From assembly GCA_002104905.1 (NCBI GenBank), contig MCFE01000718.1, positions 1 to 42,334 of the forward strand: a stretch of 42,334 bases of DNA. The letters run 5' to 3'. The DNA comes from Basidiobolus meristosporus CBS 931.73 (taxonomy: Eukaryota; Basidiobolomycota; Basidiobolomycetes; Basidiobolales; Basidiobolaceae). The notes under the pieces were generated by a model that was given only the letters and a program-made list of their open reading frames with translations, did not search any database and was not told the DNA's origin. Shown here one piece after another: positions 31,327 to 39,974 of the stretch. A program made the translations under genes and the position numbers. Every line of letters begins with the position of its first letter. Position 1 is the stretch's first letter.

Positions 31327-32120
31327 TAGCTCAAAACCAGCAGCTTTCTTAAGAGCTTGTCACAAGCCAGGCTGAAAGCTTCAAACAAGCAACAAAGTAG
31401 CATTGAGTTGCCAACACAGTGCTGGTAGGAAGCAGGAAGGCAAAAATGGATGCACCTGTGCAGGAAAAATTACTAGGCACACCAAGAGGTTACAGCACTT
31501 CTTCAAGAGTAGTGCTCAAGAAAATGCATGTGAATACTGCAAGGATTTATTGCAAAGACTAGTAGATGAAATGCTGGACCTTGCAGTGCTGGCTTAAGAC
31601 TAGGATGTATGAGAACCTGTGATTAAAAGATGGCATAAACCTGCAGTGTTCCAGCTAAAGTCATGGAAAAAGGGTGTTACAGTAAAAATATTTGCTGAAT
31701 GGTTGATTCTGACAGAGTCACATGTTGAGTATGGGGTTGGGCTTAATGTCAGTGTTGGGTATTGGGACTTGTAAGGGCAGTAAATTTGGCAATTGAGACA
31801 CCACTGAAGCTTTAACAGAAGTAAACAAATTTGTATTCATGTAAAGTAAGAGAATTGATTGAGTCAGGTAGTAAAGCGTGCATAAGAGAGGCAATAGCCA
31901 ACCAATATACACAAATTTAGGAGGTGATAGAGTGTCTGTGATCAGAAAGTTAGAGAATTGGCAGAGGACTCGTCAAAAGCCACATATATACACTACAAAA
32001 AATTATTGTCATGATCCCATCAAAAAGTTGTCACAAATTCTAAGCCTTGTAACTAAGAGGTATTGATCTTGTCAGGACACATTGCAAAGACTATCAAAGA
32101 TTTATTGCACCCCAAATTTC
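31327..32120 (+). pseudogene. Unrecognised gene X, copy X2
   Basis: Starts with the N-terminal unit (KNQQLS, stop, ELVTSQAESFKQA) and jumps by an internal deletion near 31475 to the core RHTKRLQHFFKSSAQENA. It then extends further than X1 (EYGVGLNVSVGYWDL and on) with many stops. From 31475 to 31995 it is the inverted partner of X3 (32150-32670). No function can be assigned. Confidence 0.48.
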
Positions 32121-32670
32121 TCAAAAAGCTTAGTCAAAATTTCTGATTACAACAATACAAAAGTGGCTTTTTGTTGGTTCTCTGCCAATTTTCTCACTTT
32201 CTGATCTCAGACATTCTATCACCTCTTATGTTTGTGTGCCTTGATTGGCTATTGCCTCTTTTTCACACTCCTTACTTCCCAACTCTACTGCTTCTCTTAC
32301 TTTTCATGAGTATTAAGTGATTTATTTCCGTTGAAACTTCCATTGTACCTCAATTGCCAATTGTATTGACCAATATAAGTCCCTATACCCTGCACTAGCA
32401 TTGAGCCCAACCCCACACTCAGCAAGTAACTCCATTAAGACCCACCACTCATAATTATTTGTGCTGTGACGCTCTGTTTCCATGGCTGTGGTGAAGACCC
32501 TGCTGCTTTATGCCACTGTTCATTCACTGGTTCCAAATGTTCTGGTCTTCAGCTGGCACTGCAAGGACTAGCACCTCATCTGCCAGTCTTTGCAATAGAT
32601 CCTTGCAATAATCAAGTGCATTTTCTTAAGCACTGCTCTTGAAGAAGTGCTGCAACCTCTTGGTGTGCCT
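31475..32670. repeat. Long inverted repeat formed by X2 and X3
   Basis: Arms of about 520 bases (31475-31995 and 32150-32670) enclose a centre of about 150 bases. Examples of paired blocks are GGCAATAGCCAA near 31891 with its complement TTGGCTATTGCC near 32255, and AGGCACACCAAGAGG at 31475 with its complement at 32656. Both arms show protein-like conservation of gene X and the pairing continues into its core. It is therefore an inverted gene duplication, not a classic transposon. A read-through transcript would form an imperfect hairpin. Confidence 0.75.
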
Positions 32671-33120
32671 ATTGATGTTCCAAAATTCCACTGAAGGCAT
32701 TATGGTAGCCTTTTGCTTTCTTGACACTGTGACTTTGTCTGTCTGTGCAATCTCCACTCTGTCAATAATGGATGATGTGGAGGCTGTGGTAGACAAGTTG
32801 CCCTTTTCTGCAAACTCATCTATTTGTCAGAGTGCAGCCCAACTGCCTGTGCTTCCAGCTCCTGTGAAAACATTTGCTTTCTTGTTGGTAATTCTTCTTG
32901 GCTATGCTGGTACTCAGTCTGTTCCTGGCTTATGGCGTTAATTGGTAAGAAATGCAGCTTTTTTCAGACACTTCCTGTTTCTGGCTTAGATAAAATATTT
33001 TCCCTTTACCTTTCCTTTATCACTGCCAGGCCTTTCACTACTACTTGGACTGTGTGCTGCTTGTATTGTTCTTTGTTTTCTTCTTGACAAGTGCTGCACT
33101 GGTGTATCCATTTTGGCACC
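32425..33120 (-). pseudogene. Unrecognised gene X, copy X3 (inverted)
   Basis: Read on the minus strand from about 33120: MDTPVQHLSRRKQRT matches DMDAPAQHLSRKKHST of X0. Then come VDEFAEKGNLSTTASTSSI, PSVEFWNINRHTKRLQHFF and ENALDYCKDLLQRLADEV, continuing past 32425 into the inverted-repeat arm (GVGLNASAGYRDLY). Stops and shifts break it. Its agreement with X1 at the amino-acid level over most of the length supports X as a former coding gene. The right end meets a truncated Gypsy-2 LTR. Confidence 0.5.
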
Positions 33121-33121
33121 T

Positions 33122-33387
33122 CATATACATTTTGCCAGATCAATTGCTGACTAATTGTATGTCTTATTGTAGGTTGTGGCTGATGACTCATTTGATGGTA
33201 TCATCATTACCCAATTATATGATACTTAATATATCTATTATGGTATGATAAGGATCTGCTAATTCATCTGCTGACTAATACTACTGATCTAATAAATAAC
33301 ACTGATATACTGATTGGCTCAGCATACAACTAATTGATTTGATTAGAAACTAATCTAACTTTAACATTCAAGCAGTAGATCATAACA
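33122..33387 (-). repeat. 3' LTR of Gypsy-2a, truncated
   Basis: Reverse-orientation Gypsy-2 LTR ending GATCATAACA at 33387 (TGTTATGATC on the minus strand). The other end is missing about 100 bases and joins gene X3 near 33121. Confidence 0.82.
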
Positions 33388-33397
33388 TTCTCCCCTA

Positions 33398-33877
33398 CTA
33401 AAGTTGGGCGGATTCTCTTGAATCTCCTTTCTTGTGACACCAGTATCTGGATGGTTCAGTATTTTCAGCTAGTCTTGCTAGCATGAGTCTGTCACTATGA
33501 ACTAAGTCTTCCCAGATATTACCTTGTTTGTCCACTATTTGGTAAGTTGCAAATAAATATTCTCTGATGATCTTGAAGGGTCCAGTCCATTGTGACTCAA
33601 ACTTTTTCCATGTGTTGTTTTGTAGATATACAATGTTTGCAACTGTCAACACCTCATGTGATATAGTCTTATCAAATCTGTGCTTCATCTTTTCTGCATT
33701 CAAAGATACTTTGACCTGTGCCTCTTGACATCTTTGTTGCAGCTGTTGGTGTCTACTTATCTGGCTGAGTTCATCTTCTAAGGCATCAGTTAGCTTTAGT
33801 TTTGTGAAATTTCCTGGATTCCTTGGTTCACATCCAAACACTAAGTAAAGTGGGAAATGTTGGGTTGTGTTGTTCAC
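33398..33877 (-). pseudogene. Gypsy-2a integrase C-terminal part
   Basis: 159 open codons, starting within the integrase core end (NNTTQHFPLYLVFGCEPRNP) and running through a helical linker to the GPY/F module (SQWTGPFKIIREY, ATYQIVDKQGNIWEDLVHSD). This module binds DNA or chromatin in gypsy integrases. Confidence 0.8.
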
Positions 33878-34550
33878 TCTAACACTTCAGGCAAAAAGTG
33901 TTGGTCTATATATTTATCCCATCTACTGGAACCTCCACTTGCATACTTGGTTGGCATTTTTCCAAATATTCAATTAAACTGCTCAGTGACTCCATTAGCT
34001 CTATGGTGGTATGCTGAGACTTTCAATATTTGATCTGCTGTATTTCCAGGTGAGATTCCAATGTTGTTGCCATGCACTTTGCTCCTCTGATGAATAAATC
34101 TCTCAAGGGCATCCAAACTTTATAAGGATCTTATGGTAGATGAAACTTGCAACGTCTTGTTCACTGGCTACAGATACCACTTTAGCCACTGGCCAGTTAG
34201 TGGCATAATCTACAGCTACTAGGATCCAATGGTTGCATATCTGGGTGGTTAGCAGTTTTCCAATAAAGTCAATTCCTCATCTCCCAAATGCTCTCACAGG
34301 CTCTAAGGGATAGAGCTAAGCAAATTTTTGTGGTTGGCCTTGGTTGACTTGGCAATTTGGGCATGATTTCACTAGCTTCTCAATATTCTGTTTCATTTGG
34401 GGCCACCATGCCCTAGCTTTACAAGGTTTTAGGTTCCTTCAACTCCAAGATGTTGATATCCATTGTGCAGCTTATGTATTAAATCCAGGCAAACAACATA
34501 AGGGCAATAGGCAATAGGGCTTCCATCAAAAAATTGGTAGAGTGTTTTAT
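33878..34550 (-). pseudogene. Gypsy-2a integrase core, heavily broken
   Basis: On the minus strand, GIDFIGKLLTTQICNHW (first catalytic Asp kept) and ASEQDVASFIYHKILIKFGC are readable. They are followed by frameshifts and a region corresponding to the second Asp that no longer reads. The upstream finger region (LIHKLHNGYQHLG) is near 34450. The frame changes several times. Confidence 0.65.
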
Positions 34551-35118
34551 CCTAAACTACAAATTTGCTGGCTTCACCCTGGATTTTCCTATTGATTGCT
34601 TCGTCCACCCCATTAGGAATGGATTGGTCCTCCAAGTACTTTGGTAATAAGCTAGGCCAATCTGATTCATGCACCAGGTTGAGTTCTGCAACTTGTTCTA
34701 ATCTTAATAAGGCTTTGGCAACTGTGTTGTTTTTTGTAGGGCAGCAGACAATGTCCAAGTCAAATTGCGGAATGTATTCATTCCATGTTGTCATTCTTCT
34801 GGAGAGTAATTTCTGAGTAAATATATACTTGAGTGAGGTGTGATCAGTCTTCACAGTGCACCTGGCTACTTCAATGTAGCATCTCCAGGTCTTCAAGCAG
34901 TGTATCATGGCAAGCATCTCCTTCCCATCCACTGGATAGTTTTGTTCTGCTGAGTTCAGCTACTTAGACTCAAAAGCAACAAGGTAGTCCTTTCCCTCAT
35001 GTACTTGGCTTGCTATTCCATCAAGTGTATAGTCTGAAGCATCTGTGCACAGAGTGAACTCATTTCTGAAGTCTGGGATTCTTGAGCTTGGCAGCTTAGC
35101 AAGCTCATGCTTGAGCAT
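34551..35118 (-). pseudogene. Gypsy-2a RNase H
   Basis: The part from 35118 reads LKHELAKLPSSRIPDF, FTLCTDASDYTLDG (first Asp) and YLVAFESK, then a stop. The part 34932-34552 reads GKEMLAMIHCLKTWR (Glu), VKTDHTSLKYIFTQ (Asp) and NNTVAKALLRLEQ, where the usual Ala-Asp-Ala-Leu-Ser has become AKALL. The 5' side is interrupted by the solo LTR at 35119. Confidence 0.78.
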
Positions 35119-36187
35119 TGTAGTGGCGTATAAGCTCAAGGGAGAGATACGTCCAACAATTCTCAAGTGTTTTATGTGTGGGGTGTTCACTGGGTGTAAT
35201 AACCTCTGGCAAAAGCTTGCTAGGATTACTTGGGTTCTGTCTCTAATCTAATGTGAAGGGGAATAAAGCCACAAGCTTGTCAAGGGAAAACTATTGAGTT
35301 ATAATCCCCAATTTAGATGGCATCTTAACAAAAGTATGTGCTGGGTTCAGCATCCTTTGAGATGAGAATGTACTAAAGCTTCCAAGGTCAAAACAACTGT
35401 AAACTCCACTAGCAGGGACTTGATAAGAATGCAGCTGTGGTCAATTGTTACAAAGACAGAAAAGTATCTTTGCCTGTACAAGAACAAGCTTGGGAAAGAA
35501 TGAAATATAATAAAGATACCTACTCAGAGTATTTGTGGCAAGTAGTGCCTCCAAGGTCAGTTGGCTGTCAGTGTGGTTTCATGGGAGTGTCCTGTGGTCT
35601 GGGGTTGGAAGGTCAGGTAGCCACAGGTAGCAGTAATCACACCATCAACAAGCTGGTACATTGATAAAAGGAATGATGATCTATTGTTGAGGGATTGCCT
35701 CCCTTTTATGATTTTCTCACTGGCTAAGCAATTTCTAATCATGGTGTACCAGAAGTTTCTGGAGATCAATAGAAATCTTAATGACATCAGTATGAGCTAA
35801 GAGTATTCTGAGTAGGTGCTGGAAAGCTCTAAGAGGCACATCACATCCAACCAGTCAGGAATTGGTACTCTGAAACCAGTGTAGTGTAGGGACACCATAC
35901 ATGGTATAGAAATGGTAATGATGGTGAAATAGGTTGACCACGTGTCACAGGTACTGGTGCTGGTACATGTCTAATATAGAAGCACTTACTGCTAGTAATC
36001 ATACATAAAGTGAGGGATAACCTATGCAATAAGGTAAGCAGGTGTGATAGTCAGGCAGCTTATGGGTTAGTACTGTTCAAGTAAGACAAATGGGATAAAA
36101 CTAAAATATGTGTAGTAGAGATATAGGGAAGTAGAAAATATGCAAATGAGCACATCTGTCAGTAGGTGTCACTGTGACCCCACAACA
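35119..36187 (-). repeat. Solo LTR of Gypsy-1 inside Gypsy-2a
   Basis: 1,069 bp in reverse orientation, TGTAGTGG...CCCCACAACA. Flanks are GCAT (35115-35118) and GTGT (36188-36191). They match at two of four positions and could both derive from GCGT by CpG decay on opposite strands. The uninterrupted equivalent lies in Gypsy-2b (complement of CAGACACTCAAG near 37616). Confidence 0.9.
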
Positions 36188-36600
36188 GTGTCTGAAAGGT
36201 AGTCTCACAGGCTATATCCCACTTCATGGTGTTGTCTTTCTTGAGAATATCAGTTAAAGGGGCTGCAATACATGCAAAGGACTTGACAAATCTTTAATAA
36301 TAGGAGACCACTTCAAGCAATGATCTGAGCTCCAATATGCTATGGGGCTGCTTCAGATTCTTAATGACCTCAACCTTCATGGGGTCTAAGATCACCACTG
36401 GGCAAGTCAATATGTGTTGCAGGTATTCAACAAGTTCCTTGAAGAATTCACACTTCGGTAGCTTGCCATACAGCTTGTTCTCTCTTAGCTTCTTCAAGAA
36501 GTTTCAATGTGCACCAAGTTTTCCACTTCTGTCTTGCAGTATATCAATATGTCAAATAGGTAGATTACCACTAACTTGTCTAAGTATTGCTGGAAGACTG
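36188..36600 (-). pseudogene. Gypsy-2a reverse transcriptase, C-terminal part
   Basis: From 36600 on the minus strand: FQQYLDKLVVIYLFDILIYCK, the active-site segment in which YLDD has become YLFD. It continues [20 protein letters not shown] and [18 protein letters not shown], with a stop in the YYRRF equivalent. The N-terminal two thirds of RT are absent because the copy is interrupted by Gypsy-2b. Confidence 0.8.
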
Positions 36601-36834
36601 CGTTATGATCTACCAGTTGAATCTTTAAGTGAGATCTGTTTTTATTCAAATCAATAAGTTATATGTTAAGCTTATCAGTATATCTATAATATCTATCAAA
36701 TCAGTGGCATTAGTCAGCAAGTGAATCAGCATGTCTTTATCAGAAAGGAATAGATATTTTAAGGAGGATCATATTGGGTGATGATGATGTAATCAAATGA
36801 GTCATCAGCCACATCCTACATTAGGAAATACAAT
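36601..36834 (+). repeat. 5' LTR of Gypsy-2b, 3' part deleted
   Basis: Begins CGTTATGATC (TG changed to CG) and matches 39548-39782 of Gypsy-2d up to GGAAATACAATTAG. It then joins ATGAAGAGACAAG, which is RT sequence. Confidence 0.85.
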
Positions 36835-37600
36835 TAGATGAAGAGACAAGTAGATCAGTCATTGGAGCAAGGATATATCAGACTTAGCAAGTCATCTTGG
36901 GGAGCACCAGCACTTTTTGTGAAGAAGAAGGATGGAATACATAGGATGTGCATTGACTATAGAGCCCTCAACTCAGTTGCCTTGAAGAATAAGTACCGCA
37001 TACCTTGGATTGATGAGCTTTTGAACCAACTCAATGGAGTCACTTTATTCAGCAAGATTGACCCCACGTCAGGATACAATCAGATTAGGGTGAAACCAGA
37101 AGCCATTCCTAAGACCGCATTCAGGACTACATAAGCTCATTAGAAGTACTTAGTCATGAGTTTTGGCCTCACCAACACCCCTGCAACGTTCATGACCCTG
37201 ATGCAGACTATCTTCCAGGAGGACTTAGACAAGTTTGTGATAATCTACCTAGATGATATATTGATATACAGTAAGACAGAAGAGGATCACTTGGCGCACA
37301 TTGAAAAGGTCTTGAAGAAGCTAAGATAGAACAAGCTTTATGGCAAGCTACCCAAGTGTAAATTCTTCAAGGAACACATTGACTATCTAGGACGCATAGT
37401 GACTAGCACAGGAGTAACCTCAGACCCTAAGAAGGCTGAAGTTATCAAGAATCTGAAGCAGCCCCATAGCATAGCAGAACTCAGCTCATTCCTTGGAATG
37501 GTCCCCTACTATGAGAGATTTGTCAAGTCCTTTGCAAGTATTGCAGCCCCTTTAACTGATGTCCTCAAGAAAGACAATACCTACAAGTAGGACATAGCAT
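36835..37600 (+). pseudogene. Gypsy-2b reverse transcriptase
   Basis: [39 protein letters not shown] and [16 protein letters not shown] (first catalytic Asp) are followed by TAA at 37132-37134, where the family has Arg-Tyr. Then come [11 protein letters not shown] and [14 protein letters not shown] with the YLDD box intact (about 37245-37256). A TAG stop replaces Arg in KKLR-NKLYG (37327-37329), and the connection domain runs to a TAG near 37588. The ATG at 36838 is a consequence of the deletion. Confidence 0.85.
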
Positions 37601-38202
37601 GTGAGACTGCCTTTCAGACACTCAAGAATGAGCTTGCTAAGCTACCAAGCTTAATAATACCTGACTTCAGAAAAGAGTGTACTCTGTGCACAGATGTTTC
37701 AGACTATGCAATTGGTGGAGCGCTGAGCCAAGAACACAAGGGAAAGGACTATCCAGTTGCCTTTGAATCCACAAAGCCTAACTCAGCAGAACAAAACTAT
37801 CCAGTGCATGAGAAGGAGATGCTTGCTATAATGCACTGCTTGAAGACATGGAGATGCTATATTGAAGGAGTCAAATGCACTGTGAAGACTGATCATGGCT
37901 CCCTCAAGTATATATTTACTCAGAAGGTACTCTCTAAAGGAATGACAAGATGGAGTGCGTACATTCAGCAATTTGATTTGGAAATTTTCTACTGCCCTGG
38001 GAAAAACAACATGGTTGCTGATGCATTATCAAGATTAGAACAAGTTGCACAACTTAAGTTGGTGCATGAATCAGATTGGCCTAGCTTATTACCCAAGTAC
38101 TTGGAGAACCAAGCTATTCCTAATGAGGTGGATGAAGATATCAAGAAGATAATCCATGATGAAGCCAGCAAATTTGCAGTACAGGATGAAACACTCTACT
38201 GA
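37601..38202 (+). pseudogene. Gypsy-2b RNase H
   Basis: FRKECTLCTDVSDYAIGG (Asp), KEMLAIMHCLKTWRCY (Glu), VKTDHGSLKYIFTQ (Asp) and NNMVADALSRLEQ (Asp) are all present. The domain is open apart from the stop at its upstream border and ends at TGA 38200-38202 at the start of the integrase lead. Confidence 0.82.
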
Positions 38203-38899
38203 ATTATTGATGGAAGCCCTGTTGCCTATTACCCTTATGTTGCTTGCCTTGATTTGATACATAAGCTACACAATAGATATGGACATCTTGGAATTGAAGG
38301 AACCTATAGCCTCGTGAATGCCAGAGCATGGTGGCCCAGAATGAAATAAGATATTGAGAAGCTAGTGAACACATGCCCAAACTGCCAAATCAATCAAGGC
38401 CAGACACAAAGAATTGCCAAACTCTTTCCCTTGGTGCCAGTAAGACCATTTGAAAGGTTGGGAATTAACTTTATTGGACGACTGCTAACTACCAGGAAAT
38501 GCATCTGTTGGATCCTAGTAGCAAATGGTCATGCCACCAAATGGTCAGTTGCTAAAGCTGTACCTACAGCCAGTGAACAAGAAGTTGCAAATTTCATCTA
38601 CTATGAAATACTTATGAAGTTTGGATGCCCAATAGATATTGTATCCAATAGAGGTGCAAACTTTGTGGCAAAGATATTGGAAGCTTACCTGGAAATGCAG
38701 CAGATCAAAAATCTGAAAACCTTGGCATATCACCCCAGAACTAATGGAGTTACTGATCAGTTAAATGGGTCATATGGAAGAATGCTGACCAAGTATGCAA
38801 ATGGAGCTGTCAGTGGATGGGTAGAGTATATAGACCAAGCACTCTTTGCATGCAGAGTCAGAGTACACAACACCACCCAACAATTGCTATTTTACTTAG
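38203..38899 (+). pseudogene. Gypsy-2b integrase, catalytic triad lost
   Basis: The finger reads HKLHNRYGHLG and CPNCQINQG. The core has LGINFIGRL, where the usual Asp is Asn (38467-38469). IVSNRGANF has Asn in place of the second Asp (38647-38649). TNGVTDQLNG has Asp in place of the catalytic Glu (38755-38757). The first two are single G-to-A changes. The frame is otherwise open from 38365 to 38904, so residue losses rather than breaks mark this part. Truncated at 38899. Confidence 0.85.
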
Positions 38900-39270
38900 T
38901 GTGATACAAGTCTTGGTAAAAGAGTTGTAGAGGAATAGGGAGTTTAGCTAGTATTGTATTCACTAAAACTTGAACTGATTTTTATCAAGGTTCCAGCAGC
39001 TCCTTATATACATTTTGCCAGATCATTTGCTGACTAATTGTATTTCCTGATGTAGGCTGTGGCTGATGACTCATTTGATTGCATCATCATCACCCAATTA
39101 GATTCTACTTAATATAACTATTTCTGTCTGATAAGGATCTGCTAATTCATCTGCTGACTAATACTACTGATTTAATAGATAATACTGATGTACTGATAGG
39201 CTAAGCATAAAACTAATTGATTTAACTAAAAACTGATCTAACTTAAACATTCAAGTGGTAGATCATAACA
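38900..39270 (-). repeat. 3' LTR of Gypsy-2c
   Basis: 371 bp in reverse orientation, starting TGTGATACAAGTCTTGG (consensus TGTTACAAGTC) and ending GATCATAACA. The left flank is CTTAG (38895-38899). The right partner flank is predicted outside the window. Confidence 0.85.
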
Positions 39271-39547
39271 TTCTCCACCACTAAAGTTGAGAGGGTTCTT
39301 CTGAATCTCTTTTCTTGTGATACCAATATCTTGATGGTTCAGTATTGCCAGCAAGTCTTGCACACTTGAGTCTGTCTCTATGAGCTAAATCTTCCCGGAT
39401 ATTCCCTTATTTATTCACTAGTTGGTAAGTTGCAAATGCACATTCTCTGATGATCTTGAATGGTCCTGTGCATTGTGGCTCAAACTTCTTCCAAGTGTTT
39501 TTTCTTAACAATACAAAGTTCCCAACTTTCAATGCTTCTGGTGCTAT
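39271..39547 (-). pseudogene. Gypsy-2c integrase C-terminus
   Basis: Minus strand: APEALKVGNFVLLRKNTWKK, CTGPFKIIREC, ATYQLVNK, stop, GNIREDLAHRDRL. This is the same GPY/F module as in Gypsy-2a, with one stop. It is cut at 39547 by the incoming Gypsy-2d LTR. Confidence 0.78.
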
Positions 39548-39916
39548 TGTTATGATCTGCCGCTTGAATGTTTAAGTTAGATCAGTTTTTAGTCAAATCA
39601 ACTAGTATATTTTTTAGGTTATCAGTATATCAGAATTATCTATGAAATCAGTAGCATTAGTCAGCAAATGAATCAGCAGATACTTATCAGACAGAAATAG
39701 ATATATTAAGTAGGATCTTATTGGGTGATGACAATGCAATCAAATGAGTCATCAGCCACAACCTACATTAGGAAATACAATTAGTCAGCAATTGATCTGG
39801 CAAAATGTATATAAGGAGCTGCTGGAACCTCAATAAAAATCAGTTCAAGTTTTAGTGAATACAATACTAGCTAAACTCCCTATTCCTTTACAACTCTTAT
39901 ACCAAGACTTGTAACA
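39548..39916 (+). repeat. 5' LTR of Gypsy-2d
   Basis: 369 bp, TGTTATGATC...GACTTGTAACA, with TATA box TATATAAG at 39808-39815 and CAATAAAAA at about 39830. Confidence 0.92.
39808..39815 (+). promoter_or_regulatory. TATA box of the Gypsy-2d LTR
   Basis: TATATAAG about 100 bases before the LTR end, followed by an AATAAA-type signal within 25 bases. This is a usual LTR arrangement. Confidence 0.5.
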
Positions 39917-39917
39917 T

Positions 39918-39934
39918 TGGTAGCAGCGATAACC
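39918..39934 (+). other. Primer-binding site of Gypsy-2d
   Basis: TGGTAGCAGCGATAACC starts two bases after the LTR. The first seven bases fit the CCA end of fungal initiator tRNA-Met (TGGTAGC...), as in yeast Ty3 and Ty1. The rest fits less well, so the primer tRNA is uncertain. Confidence 0.5.
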
Positions 39935-39974
39935 AGAAACCTCCCTCCTGAAGAAAGAAGAAACCACCCTCAAG

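Larger units (their letters stand above)
33122..36600 (-). mobile_element. Gypsy-2a, truncated Ty3/gypsy copy
   Basis: From the left: truncated 3' LTR (33122-33387), purine tract (AGTAGGGGAGAA on the minus strand), integrase, RNase H, then a Gypsy-1 solo LTR (35119-36187) and the RT. It ends at 36600 inside RT, exactly where the plus-strand LTR of Gypsy-2b begins. The gag, protease and 5' LTR are not in the window. It is the most decayed of the four Gypsy-2 copies. Confidence 0.85.
36601..38899 (+). mobile_element. Gypsy-2b, internally deleted gypsy copy
   Basis: The 5' LTR begins exactly at the break in Gypsy-2a. After 234 bases it jumps into the RT, so the LTR end, primer site, gag and protease are deleted. 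RT, RNase H and most of integrase follow. It is broken at 38899 in the integrase core (TTQQLLFYLV), where the minus-strand LTR of Gypsy-2c begins. The expected continuation (FGCEP and on) is seen in Gypsy-2a. Confidence 0.85.
38900..39547 (-). mobile_element. Gypsy-2c, 3' end only
   Basis: A minus-strand copy of which only the 3' LTR (38900-39270) and the last ~277 bases of the internal region are visible. It abuts Gypsy-2b on the left and is interrupted at 39547 by the 5' LTR of Gypsy-2d. Confidence 0.82.

Noticed and set aside
31723-32424. Second foldback transposon with TGTTGAGT...ACTCAGCA ends
   Set aside because: The inverted similarity continues well outside these ends into the X core, there is no target duplication, and both arms carry X protein similarity. 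It is an inverted duplication of X.
39002-39850. CRISPR-like or tandem array from repeated ATCAG/GTCAGCA words
   Set aside because: These are two Gypsy-2 LTRs in opposite orientation with short AT-rich words. There is no regular spacing.
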